A stretch of 64,000 nt of DNA from Himantopus leucocephalus (GCA_003993805.1 RSEF01000026.1:5762960-5826959), one strand, 5' to 3'; positions 38,101-53,482 are shown, numbered from the stretch's first letter. Notes: generated by a model not told the origin, from the letters alone. Program-made: numbers and translations.

Positions 38101-38190
38101 GTAAATGGGGAACTGAGGTACAGAGAGCTGAAGTGATTTACTAGAGGTCACATTAAAAGTCTACTGAATTTGCAGCCTCCCGTTGCTTTA
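38101..38190 (-). repeat. MIR-like SINE fossil, minus orientation
   Basis: AAATGGGGAACTGAGGTACA, then GAGAGCTGAAGTGATTTACT and AGAGGTCACATTAAAAGTCT, closely follow the reverse-complement MIR core ('aaatggggaaactgaggcacagagaggttaagtgacttgcccaaggtcacacagc'). It is one of the two clearest copies in the window. Confidence 0.75.
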
Positions 38191-41100
38191 TTACAGGCTC
38201 AGACATCCCGTTAGACCTTCTGAATGTTAATCATTACCTAACTCTTCTATCTTCTTGCTGCTCTAATGAGATTATTGATGAATTACTTAAAACGCACTTT
38301 CTGTAGAAGAAATTTTTTAGGTGACAAGTTGCCTTTTACTAAACAAATTAATGGGAAAGTTGAGTTCCCTCATTCCAGTCTGGGGAAAAGAAGTTTTGGG
38401 TCTAAAATGCCCAATTAGCACTAACTGAAATCCAATATTTGAGATTATTTAGCACTGTATCTGTTATAAATATGCCATGTGGCCATTAGTACCTGGTGGT
38501 ACCATCAGGACAAAAATAGTCACTCCAGCAATTAATATTGCAGTAGCTACGGGTAGCAATATAGGAGTAGAACAATTGCAACTTCATAGGTTCATTCCAA
38601 ACCCCATCATAGCCAAAACCAAAGGGAGGCTTCTCATTAAGCGCAAGGGGATCCAGATCAAGCTCTGCCGAAGCATAGCTGGGTTTTACTCTGCTCAACA
38701 AGCTAGGACTTTTCCAACCATCAGTATCGCCCACGCTGCAGGGCAGCCCAGTAAAGCCAGAGAACGCAGCCGGAAGAGCAGGAGGTACCCTGCAAGCCCA
38801 GAGGGACGAATCCCACCGCGTTCTCACCACAGACAGCTCTGCAGCAGATCCACAAGTCAGTGTGACAATTACAAGTTTTCGGTGTTCGCCCTGGGCAGCC
38901 TGCTCCAGCCACAGCAAAGTTTCCCACCGCAGTATCTCTCATTGTAGTTTTGCAAATGAAGTTCTACATCTCCCCAGCAAAATCCTCTGCGCTCCAAGAC
39001 AGTTTGATCTCTCCTGATGGCGTTTCAGAGCACCTTCTCTGAAGCTCCAAGTAATGAGGTAACTCTCAGTCTGCGTGTAAGGACAAAACTCTACAAGACA
39101 GACTGTGAGCCAGACGCTTATTATTATACTTTCTACAACCGCACAGAAGGGCTTTCTCTCAGTGCTCCAGGTCACTGAGATCATGTTTGAGGCATATGAT
39201 TAATTTTCAGCCTTATTGTGTTAAGGGGCACAGGAGAAAAGTAAGAAAGATTATTTTTTTTTTAGAGCAGTGTTAAATGAGGCAGAAGACCTTGTCACTT
39301 AGCAAGAGCTTTTAAACTATCTTTGCATAAAGCAGCAGCTAAAAAGTTAATAGACATAAATAGCATTTTATTGATTTGAGGTATTCTGAGGGGTTTTAAT
39401 GCAGGTGAAGGCAGGAGGAGGATTCTGCTTGGGCTAATCAAGCCTTAGCTAGTGAAACATGAAGCATTCATAGCAAAAAAGAAGATCAACCCAAAAACCT
39501 GAAAATGCCAAAGAAGAGCTGTCACTTCGCACTGAAACTGAGCCTTTCCTGGGACAGACGCGAGTGTGATACTGCGGCGATAATGATCTTTTACCCAGCT
39601 GTTTGGCCATACAGGCTAGCCACCGAGCCTGGAAGGAGAGCCCCGAGAGACCCCCTGGAGCAAGCAGTTAAGGAGTGATGAGCTCTCCTTTTATTCAGAG
39701 ACCCCCATACCAACGGGTTCTTGGATGGGGGAAAGAAGTTCAGCTGGTAAAAAAAGGTGCTTTGAAATATTTGGGTTTCCCCTTGGATGTAAGTTATTCT
39801 TAGCTCACCTCTATTCCCGTAGAAGCCCTTTGTTGGTCATATGCTGACAACAAAGGTAAAAACAAATCCTCAGCTACAAATCATTTTGCTTTTCAATATT
39901 TGCTGCATCAAACAGCAGAACATCTCAAAGAAGAGCACGGAAATCCCAAACACCATCTGACAGCAACTAGGGGCCTCTACAGGTTTCAAGCACCCCGGAA
40001 CAAGGAACATCTTCCTCAGGGCCAGATTTCAGTTAGAGCATCCTTTCCCTGTCTGCTGCAAAACTTCAGCAGGCAGCAGTGCCTGGGGCCCCTCTCCGAC
40101 TCCAGGCTGGGGGCAGGTCACATAAACCTGCCTGCAGTGGGATTTCAGGGTACAACGTGTCCTCCCGAGTCCCAGAGGCGCTTCGGGAATTCCTGTAGCC
40201 CGGTGGTTTGTACACAGTCCTTTCAGTATCAGTGGTTTGGGTTTGGTTTTTTTTAAATTGTTATTTGGCTGCTTGCTTTTCCTTTTCCTCCAGATGAAAA
40301 TTACTTCCGTGAATATTGATATTAATATACATTTGCACGCAAGCATGTAATAAATGGCTCACGGAAACAAGGCTGTAAATTCAGTCAGTGGCTGTGCTAA
40401 TCACGTTCCTATCATACTCCGGGGGCATTAGCTACAAACGAGCTTTTTGTTACCCGATCAGAGCACACGGCAATCCCCATCCAGCTATCTGGATGGGGTT
40501 TTATTTGCCTATCAATCATTTGCAGAAGGAAGCGTTGAAGTCACTTCTAGAGGGCAAACTGGGGAGGTCGAGCCTCCTGTGGAGGGTACCGCCACGTCTG
40601 CTGAGCGCAGGCACAGCGTTCGCGTTGCCAACATCTGGCGCCCGCTGGATATCCGAAGTTGTGCTGTGAGACGGGGAATCGCGAGTGATGGCACAGTTGG
40701 TTAGAATTAAGAGTTCCAATCACCTGGGATGCAACATGCGGATTGTGTCGGGCCAAACTGTAAATCAGAATTCCAAATCCCCGTTCCCTTCGCTATAACG
40801 CAGCGTTCAGCGAGGCCGCGCGGGCAGCCAGGTGCGCTCCGTGAGGGAGTAACAGCCGTGCTCCTTCTTAACGGCACTGGTCCGTAGCCATAGGGCAGAG
40901 CATGTTGGTTTTCTTTACAGAAGGACAGTATTAAAGCTTAAGCATAAAACTGCTGCAGAAAAACTTTTGCAATATGCAAAGTAAAAACACAGACAGCAAA
41001 TAAACACTCAATAGAGTAGTGATTTTCTGTCGTGTGGAATCCACAGAACCTAAGCCAGCATCATCTTCCATCCGCACAAAATGGATTATTCCATCTCAGA

Positions 41101-41602
41101 TTCTGCTGGTACTATTTAACATACAAATTACAATCGCTAATGAAGATTGCTGGGTCAAACCCGGCACAGAGGTTTGTCTGAATATTTTTCTGCTGGTCCC
41201 ATATTCCTGAGAATTCACCCTTTACTGAATCCAGACTTTGAATGAACCCCAAATTTCTGACTGTACAGATGTCAAAGGCAGCTGCTGGGTTTTGAAATGG
41301 AAGTGTAAATCGGTCCTCATTTTCATCTGGATCCAAGGGAACGAACGTACATGAACCCGCTCACATGCAGACGTACAGGTCTAAGATTGTTAGAGCTCTT
41401 CTCCACGGAGAGGAGAGGTGGGTACTGACCGAGCGAGGACGTGAATGTAACGTACTCAGCAGCTGCCTGAACCGGCACATCTATTCTGCAACAAAAGTGC
41501 CTTTCTTTGGTTTAGCTTCGTTCGCTGCCAAAGCGTGGTGTCGATTGACACCTCTGGGACAGCAGTACCACGTCAATTGTTGTTTGCTCAGTGGATGTCT
41601 AA

Positions 41603-42022
<420 letters not shown>

Positions 42023-42170
42023 TAGGCTTCGCGTCACACACAGCGAGCGCCACCTCTCCCCGGAGGGCCGCCAGCTCGGTCACCACGCACAGTGTGCGCT
42101 GGCGTATCTTAAAGACCAGAAGCAACAGGGCTCTTATTGCTCACCTTTGCTGCATACCAATAGCGAATAA

Positions 42171-42187
42171 ATATATATATATATATA
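42171..42187. repeat. (AT)n microsatellite
   Basis: About eight AT units are seen directly, roughly 280 bases into the intron. It is a likely length-variable site. Confidence 0.85.
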
Positions 42188-44511
42188 CTCATAAACCCTT
42201 AAATCATTAACAGGAGCTGTTTGTCTTTCTGGCTGCTTGGTTCCTGTCATCTCTAGAGTCCTGAAAACACCCATCCAGAAAGACACTTATCAGTACACGT
42301 ACCCCCCCAGAGCTGCAGACTGGAACGTAGACAAAACACCGCGAACACACAAAAGCCCCCAGAAACATCAGGGGATTACTGAATATTCCAAAATCTGAGC
42401 AGTTTTTACCAGCATAAGCTTACTGAGTCACTGAGAAACTAGAACAGATTTATTATCTCTCCATTTCAGTCTGCTAGATTACACCAAAACCAGAATCAGG
42501 TTTTTACAACAACGGCAAACTAAAGGTCTGGTTTTTTTCCTCCCCATGGAATGCTGTCTGCCAGAAACTCAAGACTCAGGGGACCCGATGGAAAATAGTA
42601 GTAGCAAGATGTGCTATTTCTGCTTCAGGCAAGCATCTGGGCCGTGCCTACTTCTTGCATCTCAGGGAGCTGACAGCAGAGCGCTGAGATACAAGACCTA
42701 CAAAACCACAAGATCTGGCAGTCAAAACACATAAGGAGAGTAGCAGAGAGACGGAATCACGCAGGACGGAGCTGCAGTCTCCGTAAGCCATTGCTGCGTC
42801 GTACACATACCTGCACTGGGTTTGGCATCATACATGCAAAACATCAAACTGCAATAATTCTGGGAGGTGTTTTTGAGGGAGAGTTGTTTATCTGATTAGA
42901 CATGCAACATAATATAGATAAAAACATCTCAAGATATAATGGAAGTGGACTCAGTACCACACACTGTTCAGCAGCTGGACAGTGGGAAACCAGTATGGAT
43001 CGTTACAGTCACTTCATGAATTTAGATGATTTGCAGAGGGAGTTGCCTAATGCGAGGCTGCACCCGGGCATAAGGTCTCCGGATTTAACTTGCAAGAGGA
43101 AGGCGCTGGCTGTCAGCGCGCGGGAAGGGCTGCGGCACTCACATCGCTGTTTGTTAAGGGGACGGTGTGCAAGAGCCCGTTTAAATAACTGCAGACTTTG
43201 AGAGAAAGCGCTTGTTCTACGGAAGCGGCACATGAACACAGTGAGACAGAACCTGCTTTACAGCATAGCCGAGGCAGCACAGAAATAGGCAAGACAGATG
43301 CACAAATCTCGTTTGCCTATGACCATGGATCACAATACAAAGAAGCTTTAGGTCTGTGCTTTTGGGCGAGGCTCTCCTCTCCAGGCAGCGTACTGAAGTT
43401 TCTTGTTCCGATTCACCTTTTCCTTTATTTGGTGGACTGTGATCCACTTGGTGACAAGGAGATGCGCTACCACCTTTGATGCCGATGTGATTGATTGCAG
43501 CTTTTATAAGGTTTACTGTATTGACACACAGAGTGTATAATTTCTCCCCATTTGAATTTCTAATTCCCTTGATATTGGATGAATTTCTGGGCTAGGAAAG
43601 TTTTCTCAAGTCAGAAGTATGAGTAATTTTCACATGATCATCACTGCCTGAATACTAAAGAGAACGAAAGAGAGAGAAGCACATTAATGACAGTCTCTCT
43701 GGAGATGGTCAGGACGTACACAGGGACGTTAGGAATCTGCTTGAGTAGCATACTTGCTCCAGCATCACCCTTCAGTGAACTGCATCCCTTCTTCAGAAAT
43801 AGGAAAGTGTTGGCAATAGTTAAAACTCTGTACCTTTAATTAGAGGAGGACAAAGACATTTGCATGGCTTTTTCAAGAAGGTTGGAAAAAGCTCTTTGCA
43901 CTCCCTCAGTCCTTGAAGAGCCCCCCAGTAGACGCTCCTATAAGCGGAGTTTAGAAGACACAGCTCTGAAGAAGTCACACAGACATCTTTCCTGAGGTTC
44001 CAGTGTGCTAAATAAATTCTTTTTCTCTTTTAATAGAAAAGTAAATAATTTGTAGGGTATGTATTAGTATAAATGCTTTAGAAGAAGTTCTATTCAGTTC
44101 AAGCATCATAACTTTTAAAACGTACAAGTAGGTTTCAAGATTTGGCTATGGACCATGTTTGGGTTTTGGTTTTTTTTATGAACTCAGACTGAAGTCTTCC
44201 AATGAGAAATAATGAAGGCAAAAGTCAAATTGGCTGCGTTCAGAGATTTGGAGGTTGGGGTGTGAGTAAACCTGGGCTCTCCAGTGCACTGGGGGCTTCC
44301 GAGGGGCTGCACTCCGGAAAAGAGGAAAAGGCAGCAGAGCCCCAGTGTCCCTCTGGGCTACCGTGTGCTCAGTCTTTGTCTCTTAACTGCTGAGGTGGCA
44401 CTGGTCTAGCAGGAAGAGGTATTTAGACAGCACGAACAGAATACCGGGAGGGGGCTCTTACTGACCAGCACCTATTCTTCAACTAACTGAGGAGAAACAT
44501 TCCTTAAAAAT

Positions 44512-44541
44512 CAAAAAAAAAAAGAAAAAAAAAAACAAAAA
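44512..44541. repeat. A-rich low-complexity run
   Basis: Two A runs are interrupted by single G and C bases. No retroposed gene or SINE body was recognised next to it. Confidence 0.7.
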
Positions 44542-47500
44542 GCCCAAAACCAAACTACCAGTGATTTAATCGCCTTGAAGATAAATTATTCTTTGCCAAA
44601 CCTGCACTCAAAGAGAATTAATTACAAGGAGATCTGGCAATCTTAATTTATTGTGCTGTGTCATCAGATTTTGTCCTCTGGCATGCAGCAAGGACCAGGT
44701 CAATCTGAATGGAAGATGAATTGATCATTTCTGACAAGGTTCATTTTGGTAAGATTGTTGGGCTTTTTTTCCCCAAAGACTTTTTTTTTTTCTTCTCCTT
44801 TTTGACTGATGTGCTAAGAATAGACCTTCCTGACTTTGAAATGATGCTGTTCTTCAGTGAATGTCACAGCCTTTGGTATTAAAAGAGAATTTGACACTTA
44901 AAAGGCTTGACAATAGAATGACTTTGTAATTCAGATAGTCTCTCTCTTGCTGTGTTCGGTTTGCAGCATAGATGCAATGTGAAGGAGGAGGAGACATATC
45001 TGGTGCTGGTTTGAGGACTACACCTCCCACTTTTCAACCCTAGAAAGAGAAAGCAGAGGCAGCTACTAAGAGCTACTGAAATGCTGCTCCTTTAGCAGCA
45101 GCAGGAAAAGCAAAACAGTTCATTGTTTAGAAGTTCGAGACTGAGTGAACACAGCCCCGAGCAGCCCCGTTACTCCCAGCAGAGCAGGGCCGCAGAGGAA
45201 CGCCGGGCTGAGACTGCCAGATAACCGGGCAGCGAGAAGAGGAGATGTGGCCTTTGAGCTTAGTGCAGCAAAGATCCCAGAAGTGCAGATCACTCTCCCA
45301 AGGTTTACAGGTACGCTGTAGACCTCCAGACTCAGAGACTAGTCAGAGATCCTGCAAGAATGATCCTTCTTGAGTAAACTCCAGCTGCTGTAAACTCTAG
45401 CTGCTGACAGACAAGTTTATTCCCATGTCTTTAAGCAGAGAACCAATACTAAACCAAAGGCCCTGTCTTTGCACAAACAGTAACAAAAAAAAGGAAGAAA
45501 GAAGAAGAAAACACTAGACCTACTTCTAGAAAGGTGTTTTTCAAAGTGTCACAGGAGCCTTTGTTGGTCCTTAATCTCCCACATCCAATGACACTTGCCT
45601 TTGTCCAGCTTTATAGTAACCAACTCTGGTCCCTCAGCTGGAAAGACGGTGCCAAGTACAACAAAGTTAGTTTAATCTGTTGTTATTTTTGTTCCTGGAA
45701 TGATGCTTCAGAAAAGACAGCTAGAGGTCCCTTCGATATCTCCCCAAACTGGTCCAGTACAGCCCAACTAATTACAGCAGTATGACTCCATCGGCTCCAA
45801 TGTCCCATTCCCTTGGGAAACAGGAGCTGGCAATAAACTGCACAGGAGCTCTCAGAAATGGGAGTTTGCTTAGGTGGGCCCATGACTGACAAATAGCAAT
45901 GTGCACTAACAGCTTTTCAGTAAGAAAAAATGGTAAGACAGGAAAACACACCGTAACAAGGGCAACACGGCGTTACAGGTTAAGCCTACGTGGCTGTCGG
46001 CCCCACCTCCCCGCGCACCTGAGCACACGTGCGGATAAAGATGCTGAAGTCCTCAAAGGCACATTTAAAGTAGTTTTGCACAGCCTCAGAAGGCACATGG
46101 AAGTAGAGTGGCAACTGAAGTGTTCAGAAATAGCAAGGGCAGCCTAGAGCAAACGGGTCTCTAGACCCGTCTCCTTTGGGCTATAATTTAGCCAACCGAG
46201 TTGTTTAGATTTTCTCCGTTTGGGAGAAAACAAATGTTCAGAAATGGGCCTCTTACACAATGAAGGATGCCTCCTCACATTTGCACAATGGAGGGGGAAT
46301 TGTAAGTGTTCAGATGCTGTGGGGAAAAAAAAAAACCCCAACCCTGTTTAAAGTGCATTTCTTGTCTAATGGTTCGATTTGCTAAATGAGCCAAGATACT
46401 GAAATGGCTGATAATCTCAGAGGGGTTAGCATGGCTTTAGTGGTGCATTTCACAGGGACTAAACTGAAACTGTCGTTCACAAATATAAAACTTCAGTAAT
46501 CACAGTGCTTGGTTTCAAGTCTGCCGTGAATATTCTTTTGAGGACTACAGCTTCTTAGTCTGTCCAATTCATTTCATTTATTATCTGGTGGCCTTTGACT
46601 CCATGAGAACAGGCAGTGTACTGCAAAAGCCTTGAAACAGCCTTCTCGCCTCATCCTCTGGGCTATAAGTTTCCAGGAAAGAACCAAACGCCCAGATTTA
46701 GGCAAGGAAAGGACTACCCAGGACAAAAACAATTTTGCAGAGCCACTCTCATGTAAAACTATAATATAGAACTGGAAACTGTAACGCAGGCTGTCAAAGA
46801 GTAGATGGTATAAATCAGGTGAAGCAGAGAAGTGGACGCGTTGGCTGGTGGATGAATTAAAGCCTTCAGTCACAGAGCCAGGATCGGCAGACGAAAGGAA
46901 GGAAGGGGCAAGGGAGAGGCCGTATCTTTTTGGATGGAAGTTGATGGAGGGAGGTTATTCCAGACAGCGAGAGCTGCTCGTGAGATGGCTGCACACAGGC
47001 AGCTCTGACTCTGCCGGCTGATGAAGAGGTAACTATGGAGATGCTTAAAAGGGGCTTCAGCCAAAAGGAAGGAAGAGTAAGGACAAACGTCTTTCTGATT
47101 GTTCCACAAGAGGCATGTTAGAAACAGCCTGTTCCAGACCCAGCCGGCACTCCCAGAGGCACGGAAAACAGGACTGCAGTCAGCAGAGCGGGTGAGGAGG
47201 GAAGATGGTGATGAAAAGAATGCTTAATACTAGATTTATGTCATCATCGTACCCATGAGAAAGACGGCCCACACACCTGTCAATAACGAGGCCATTATAA
47301 TAATTGATTTGCCACAGAGCAGGGGAGTCAGCTTTGAAATGTGCTGTTTTTCAGCTGACACCCTAAATTTTGGAGGTGGGTTAGTGAACTTCAGAGCGTG
47401 GAACAGAACGGCCAGAAAAAGCGACTCGAGCAAAGCTGTGAGCTGTCTAAGGAGAGCTCAGCGACAGAACATGACTCAGTTCCCAGCAGGGGATGGGGTT

Positions 47501-50500
47501 GGGAACTTAAGGAGAGAGAGAAACAATAAGGTTAAAACTGGAGCTGGCTGACATTTAGAAAACATGTTTTTTTCAACCACAATGAATCTGTGTGGAATAT
47601 GTTTTTGTTGTTGTTGATATTTAACGGTTTTTTGACAGGGGAAAAAAGCTTTTTTATTATTTTTAATTAATAAAAAAATATTCATTTTTGCTAGGGTAGG
47701 CACCTCTTCCTCTTCTCCGTTTCCTCTTTGGTGTTTGTCACATCCCCTCATAGAGTTCAAGAGGAAAAAAACCAAACAAACCAACCAGAAATCCTTCCTC
47801 TTTTCTTTCATATTGTCCAGGAAAGAAAAGTGGCATTTTCCATCAGTTCAACTAGTTCAAATTCCCTGGGTCCCAAATTGCATAAGACAACTAGGTGTCT
47901 CCTCTGAAAGGAAGGATTAGTATCAGTGAGCTCGAGCTCACAGGCTCTAAAGCCAGCCCATATACCTAAATATTAAGCCTGTTGTCAGTAGTGGCCCAAC
48001 GCCCAGATGAAATAATTTCTGCACGTATCCAGAAGCCACTCTACATTTGTTTCATGCCTTGAGGCCCTTTCACGTCATGTCTCAGTCATAACCAGATGAC
48101 AGCCTGCAATGCGTAAGAACCTGAGGGATCCATCCTTGGCGTCTCTCCTTGGTCATCGCAGCGAGAGCGAGTCCCCCTTCCCCACCTGTTGGAAGCCCGG
48201 GCTGTGTGGCAGCCTCTGTCCAGATGGCTCCATTATGGAGCACGGTTGGTAGGATTTGTAGTGGCTGATGTTGCCCGCTTCATCCCAGATGTCTAAACAA
48301 ACGCAAGCTGAAATCGCCTTGTCAAGAAGGCCTGCATGCAAAACGTTCAGCCAAAAACCGTTGGGAAGCCCTATCCTACTTTGGAACTGGGTTGTCATGA
48401 TCAGATTCTTTGCTGTAGCCTTTATTAACTTGTAGTTTTACCGCTCTGCCTAAGTAATGGGGAATCGATTGGGCTGGGTGCAGTTTGGGTCCCGTGCAGT
48501 TCCCAGCCTGCGTACCGACCACGGCTCAAACACCCCTGCGCCAACTGCAATACACGGTTCCGTCTAGATTAATGGGGATGGGTATAGCCACCGGGTCAGG
48601 GAGAAGACAGATAGAGGTGGGTGTAAATGGTAGTAGAGCTTATTGCAGTTGCTAATTTGTACCATGACAGCGATAAGCAGACAAAGAGCACTTGTCACTG
48701 ACACGCATGGTGCTGGGATGGCAGCACAGGTCTCAGAGCCCTCTAATCACTTCTGTCAGGTGGATGGGAACGCTCTGCAGTCTACCAGCACATCTCGCAG
48801 GGGCCACTGCAGAGTTTCCCTGCTTACACACTGCCAGATGTCTTACAAACCCAACTTGAGGAGTCCTAGAATCGCGTCACTCCACTCCTCCCACTCCACC
48901 CAGCAGCAGTGGTCTGCAAAGTCTGACTCAGAAGAAGCCTTTGTTGTTTGAAGGTCATGAAAATCCCATCAAACGTTAACTGCCAATACCTTCGGCATCG
49001 CATCAGGCTCTAAAGCAGCACGAGGCAGGCCCTCCCCGGGCACGAGCCGCAGCCTGCCCTCCTCTTTTGCCTCCCCACTACGGCCAGTCCCACTGTTGTG
49101 ACAAACTCCAATGCCGCCGCAGCATCGCCCTTCCATACTTCCCGCTCTGTGGTTTTTTCACGCATAAAACTGGGATAAATCCGCTTCTTTTCCCGGCTCA
49201 GTGGATTCTTGCAGAGTTAGTTCATGTACATGTACAAGGTCATAAAGTGAAACCATTTTATGGTAATAGTATTCATACCCAGGGTTTTAAATTTACCTGT
49301 CTGCTTTCGCACGAGCAATTCTCGCTGACTCACCAAACGAGGCAGCAGAAACGACAGCGGGCGCTTTCCTGACCAGTCACGGGAGCAAGCGCACGACAGA
49401 AAATGCTGGCAGAGGACGGTTCATGGGCAGGCAAGGGAGTGAGGAGTACGCATAAAACTTACAGATAGTTTTCTAAAAAAATACAAATCTACATGGGGAA
49501 AATCACGGTCCGCCTGTGAGTACTGTGCAGGAAGAAAAAGCAGTTCAATCCACCAGACAAATTGCTCCATAGGAAATCGTTCCTCATTTCTCCTCTTTGT
49601 CACAGTACAGCAGAACTCCTCTGTTTACTATGCAGACCGCCGCCTGACGGTAATTCCAGCCACCTGCTCCCCATGGCAGCGCAGCCATTTAGACGGAACT
49701 CAGCATTAGCTCCGAACAAATACAATAATAAAGAGCAATTCTACACATTGTCCATGAGCTCCGGTATCCAGGCGCCAGTGCATTTCTGTCTACATATGAA
49801 GCACCAGCTTCGTTAGCCGTTGAGTCAGGACAATTAGGGGCCATTCTGGTAGGACGGTGCAGCGATGCTGGAACTGGGGAGAAGGGCCCGAGCAGCGCGT
49901 AGCCATGACGACGGGGCAGGTTTCTGCTGACAGAGCGGGAGCCTCCAGCGCCCGGGACAGCCAGGCTGCTCCCTCCGCATCTGCCGAAACAACGTGGGGG
50001 GCTGCCAGCCTCAGGACGTGAGCCGAGACACGTTCCTCTAAGAGTTTTCACTTATCAAATAGCACCGTGGGACGGGTTTGTGATGGACTTTCCCCGCCCC
50101 CCCCGAAGCCTAACGCAAGAGATTTGTCCCCAGAGACCCCAGGAGCAGGAGGAACAGCTAGGAGCAGCTTCAGTAAGAAAGCTCACCGCACCGCACAGCA
50201 ACCGGACTGTCATCTCATGAATTCTGAGCAATTTTCATTTCCCAGCAAGCAACATTTCTCCCAATTGATGCTGCAAGCTCGCAGCACAGAGAAGCGGGAT
50301 GGAGCACAGCTCCTGGCCCTGCCCCGCCTGGAGCGACGGCGTTGCCCACACTCGCACTGAACCGCATCCGTCCGGGGTACCTGCCCTCGGAGCCAACGCT
50401 CCCCAGCTGCCAGTGAGCAGGGAACGGGGCAGCGAAACAGCCCCACCATCGCCTCTTCCCCTCGGGCTTCATTCCACAGGGAAGAGTGAAAGGCACAAGT

Positions 50501-50574
50501 TTTACAAATTTGCTTATTTTTCTCTAGAGTTTCATACATAAGTTTTGTGGTCATTGTCCCCATTCCCAACCCCA

Positions 50575-50803
50575 CCCCCCCCCCAGTGTTTTCACCCTCT
50601 TCCTGGGGAAGGTGCGAACACCGCTATGTGAAGCCGTTACCTTCATTTTCCGTAGCTAACCAGAGGCCTCCACACCATTAATTAGTNCCCCCCCCCCCCC
50701 CAGTGTTTTCACCCTCTTCCTGGGGAAGGTGTGAGCACTGCTATGTGAAGCCATTACCTTCATTTTCCGTAGCTAACCAGGGGCCTCCACACCATTAATT
50801 AGC
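50575..50803. repeat. Diverged tandem duplication, 102-bp unit plus C-run
   Basis: The segment AGTGTTTTCACCCTCTTCCT through TTAATTAG occurs at 50585-50686 and again at 50702-50803. Each copy is preceded by a cytosine run (10 and 14 Cs), and an N sits at the junction (50687). By eye the copies differ at six of 102 positions and all six are transitions. Three of them convert CpG sites in the first copy to TG or CA in the second. The difference is too large for ordinary allelic variation, so a true duplication is more likely than a haplotype artefact, although the N shows that assembly there is uncertain. Confidence 0.9.
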
Positions 50804-53482
50804 GTTCATCTATCAGGTCTGGTAAGTTGGCATGTGACACTAGATCAAATTCTGTTAATTTCTCCATCCCCTGAATACTTTATAGCTATTAATTAGGGGT
50901 GTGAGCCGTGTGAAAGATGTTATAAAAGTGAGATCTGGAAACACAGACAGACAGATAAATCACAGGCAGACAGATGCTCATCACACTTCGCTTTCAGTGA
51001 AACACAAAGCCTTAATTTATAACAACAGAAACAGCAACCTCTCTATTAATGATGCAGAAAAACACAAGGCTCTTTTCTTCAGAAGATATTTGTTAAGTAA
51101 TACATTTCTAGACAAATTCTGGCACCCTAATTTACACCCCATAATACTTCACTTTAACAAACTATACCAGATTCCCACAATTGGTACAGCACCTCTTTGA
51201 CCACACTTCCCTGGAGTGATTTTGACCCAAGCTCTTGAATCTGTTACAGCATTAGAAAAACAAAAAAAAGCATATGTAGGAATTTCTTTATCATTATTTT
51301 AAGTGGCAAACTTGAGGAGTGGCTCCACCAGTCAGCTGGACCAGTAGCGTGGGAACCTCAGCATAGAGGAAGCTTTGATTTCAGCCAAGATGCAGTAACT
51401 GCGTGTAACATATTTCAGTCAAGGAAAAACTGTCCTTAAGGTCAGTTCGTACGGAGATCGAGGTCTGACTGTAACCCTTACTGGGTGGATGGATAGATGG
51501 ATAACTAAAAAAAGGTATTAGAAACAAGCAGGGCATCTACAGAGGATAAAAATACAAAATGGCCTCCAGAAAAGCTTACTACTCAAGTGTCAAGCCAAGG
51601 AATAGAGTGAGAATTGTCAAACTCCACAAAAAGTGAAGTTTATTCTATTCTTTCCTGTAGAATGCAGCAAACACCAGAAGGGGAATGGTCCACGTAAAAA
51701 TCAATACAATGGCAACTGAGTAAAATTGGCAACAAATACACGCAGGTTGGAAATCAGGAGAGATTTTCCTAAATAGAAGAACAAAGTTCTAAAATAAATG
51801 CCCAGTAGGAGTAAGAGCTTCACTAAGTTTAAGCCAGAGCTTGTTAATCCAAGATGAAAACACGCAAAAGGAAGTTTGCAATAGGAGGGGACCAGTCTCC
51901 GTGCTCCAGGGGCTTCCTTGCCGCCCTGCATTTCTCTCTGCAAGTTTTGCGTATTACGACAATTTTTTCAAAGTTCTGGGTTTAATCAGCCGGGATATCT
52001 ATGACTAGTAGAGAAGCTGAGATCCATTAAACTCCATATTCTGTGCATTGTTCTATAAATAGATCGAACATCATGTTCTTCAGTGTTGGAAGAGATTAAA
52101 CGATATGGCGCATTTGAAATGATGTTCTGTTGCTTTAATGGTGCCAAGGGTAAGGTAGGATTAAAAGGAGAGCCACAGAGGAGGGGAGGGGAATCTTTCA
52201 TCTCTGGAAAGTAATGAAGAGGCCCAAAATAAGATCAAGGTCTGACTGTAAGTGGCTCTATCAAATTATATAGGAATATAATGAGTTCTACACTGTCTAA
52301 TTTCCATATGCAGCTCTACAACATCTCCCCCAAAGCAGAAATGACAGAATATTTAAACTCGGCTCAAAAGCTGTTTAACTTAAAGATTTGAGAGGAAGAA
52401 AAGTCCAGATGTGCATACTTTATTTCTTAGGAAAAAAAGGTTAAAAATGACAGAAAGATGATCTGCAGAAACTAACTTTTCTAACACTGCTCTAAGTCCG
52501 CTGTCTGCCCGTTACAATAGCCAGATGGAGCCATGGCTAGCAGAATAACAACTAGTACTTATTATATGGGCCATTTGCTTTTTAAACAGCCATCATTTCA
52601 CTCAGCGTTCAAACACATGTAATAACCCTGCGTCCTAATTTGGCAGTCCAGCCTCTTTCCAGGCTTTGTTAAAGATGGCGCGTCAGCTTCCCAGAGCCAT
52701 AAGTAGGACAGATGATCAGCACTGCCTGATTATATAGAGGAAAGCACTCCACAGACAGTAGACTCATTTGATTTCTTGTCCACTATTATTTTTGAATGTT
52801 TTTTAAAAGAATTTTCCATTTTCTGCTTGGCAAGGAAAAACTACCACAATAGGCCGGGGAGCTGAGCTATTTTCCACCAGATGAAGGTTACATCCATTCC
52901 CTTTCCACGTTACATATGTGCACCGAGTTCCCACTCAGCAGTACAAATTGAAGGCTTGCTGAATCCCTTTCTGAATTTTATGGTAAAATTAGTCAAAGGT
53001 ACCACAGATGAGATCATGTTAGGAAGGTGAGAACCTAACTAGAAGAAAATCCTTTTTTTGTCATTCCATACTCTAAGCCCTGTTGTTAAGTCTGCAGAAA
53101 CTCCATTATCTTTTCTATTGCCTAAAGTCAACCACGTTCTTTCCATCTAGAATTTAAGTCCAGACCCAAACTAGCAACAGATGCAGAAAAATGCAAGAAA
53201 GTTGAGCACTTACTGAATGGCTGTGAAATTTCACCTTGGAAGTAAAAATCAGATCAAAATATTCTCGATTACTTTTGAGAACAACTTCATTTCAGCTTTA
53301 GAAGGCCAGCAGTGTACAGCCACCGCACCACTGGACTCTCTGCAGCAGTCGGCAATAGATCTACTCATATTCAAACTACTAATTGTTTAGGGAAAAGTGT
53401 GAAGCACTGTTAATTATGTCCTGTAGCTGCATTTTCTGCCAGGAGTGCACTTAGTGTGGTTTTAGCAGATGAAGTTAGATAG

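Noticed and set aside
38477..38947. Overlapping open frames of about 150 codons on both strands
   Set aside because: No domain is recognisable in either translation, and mutual openness on both strands is a common product of base composition. Kept only as a note in the intron description.
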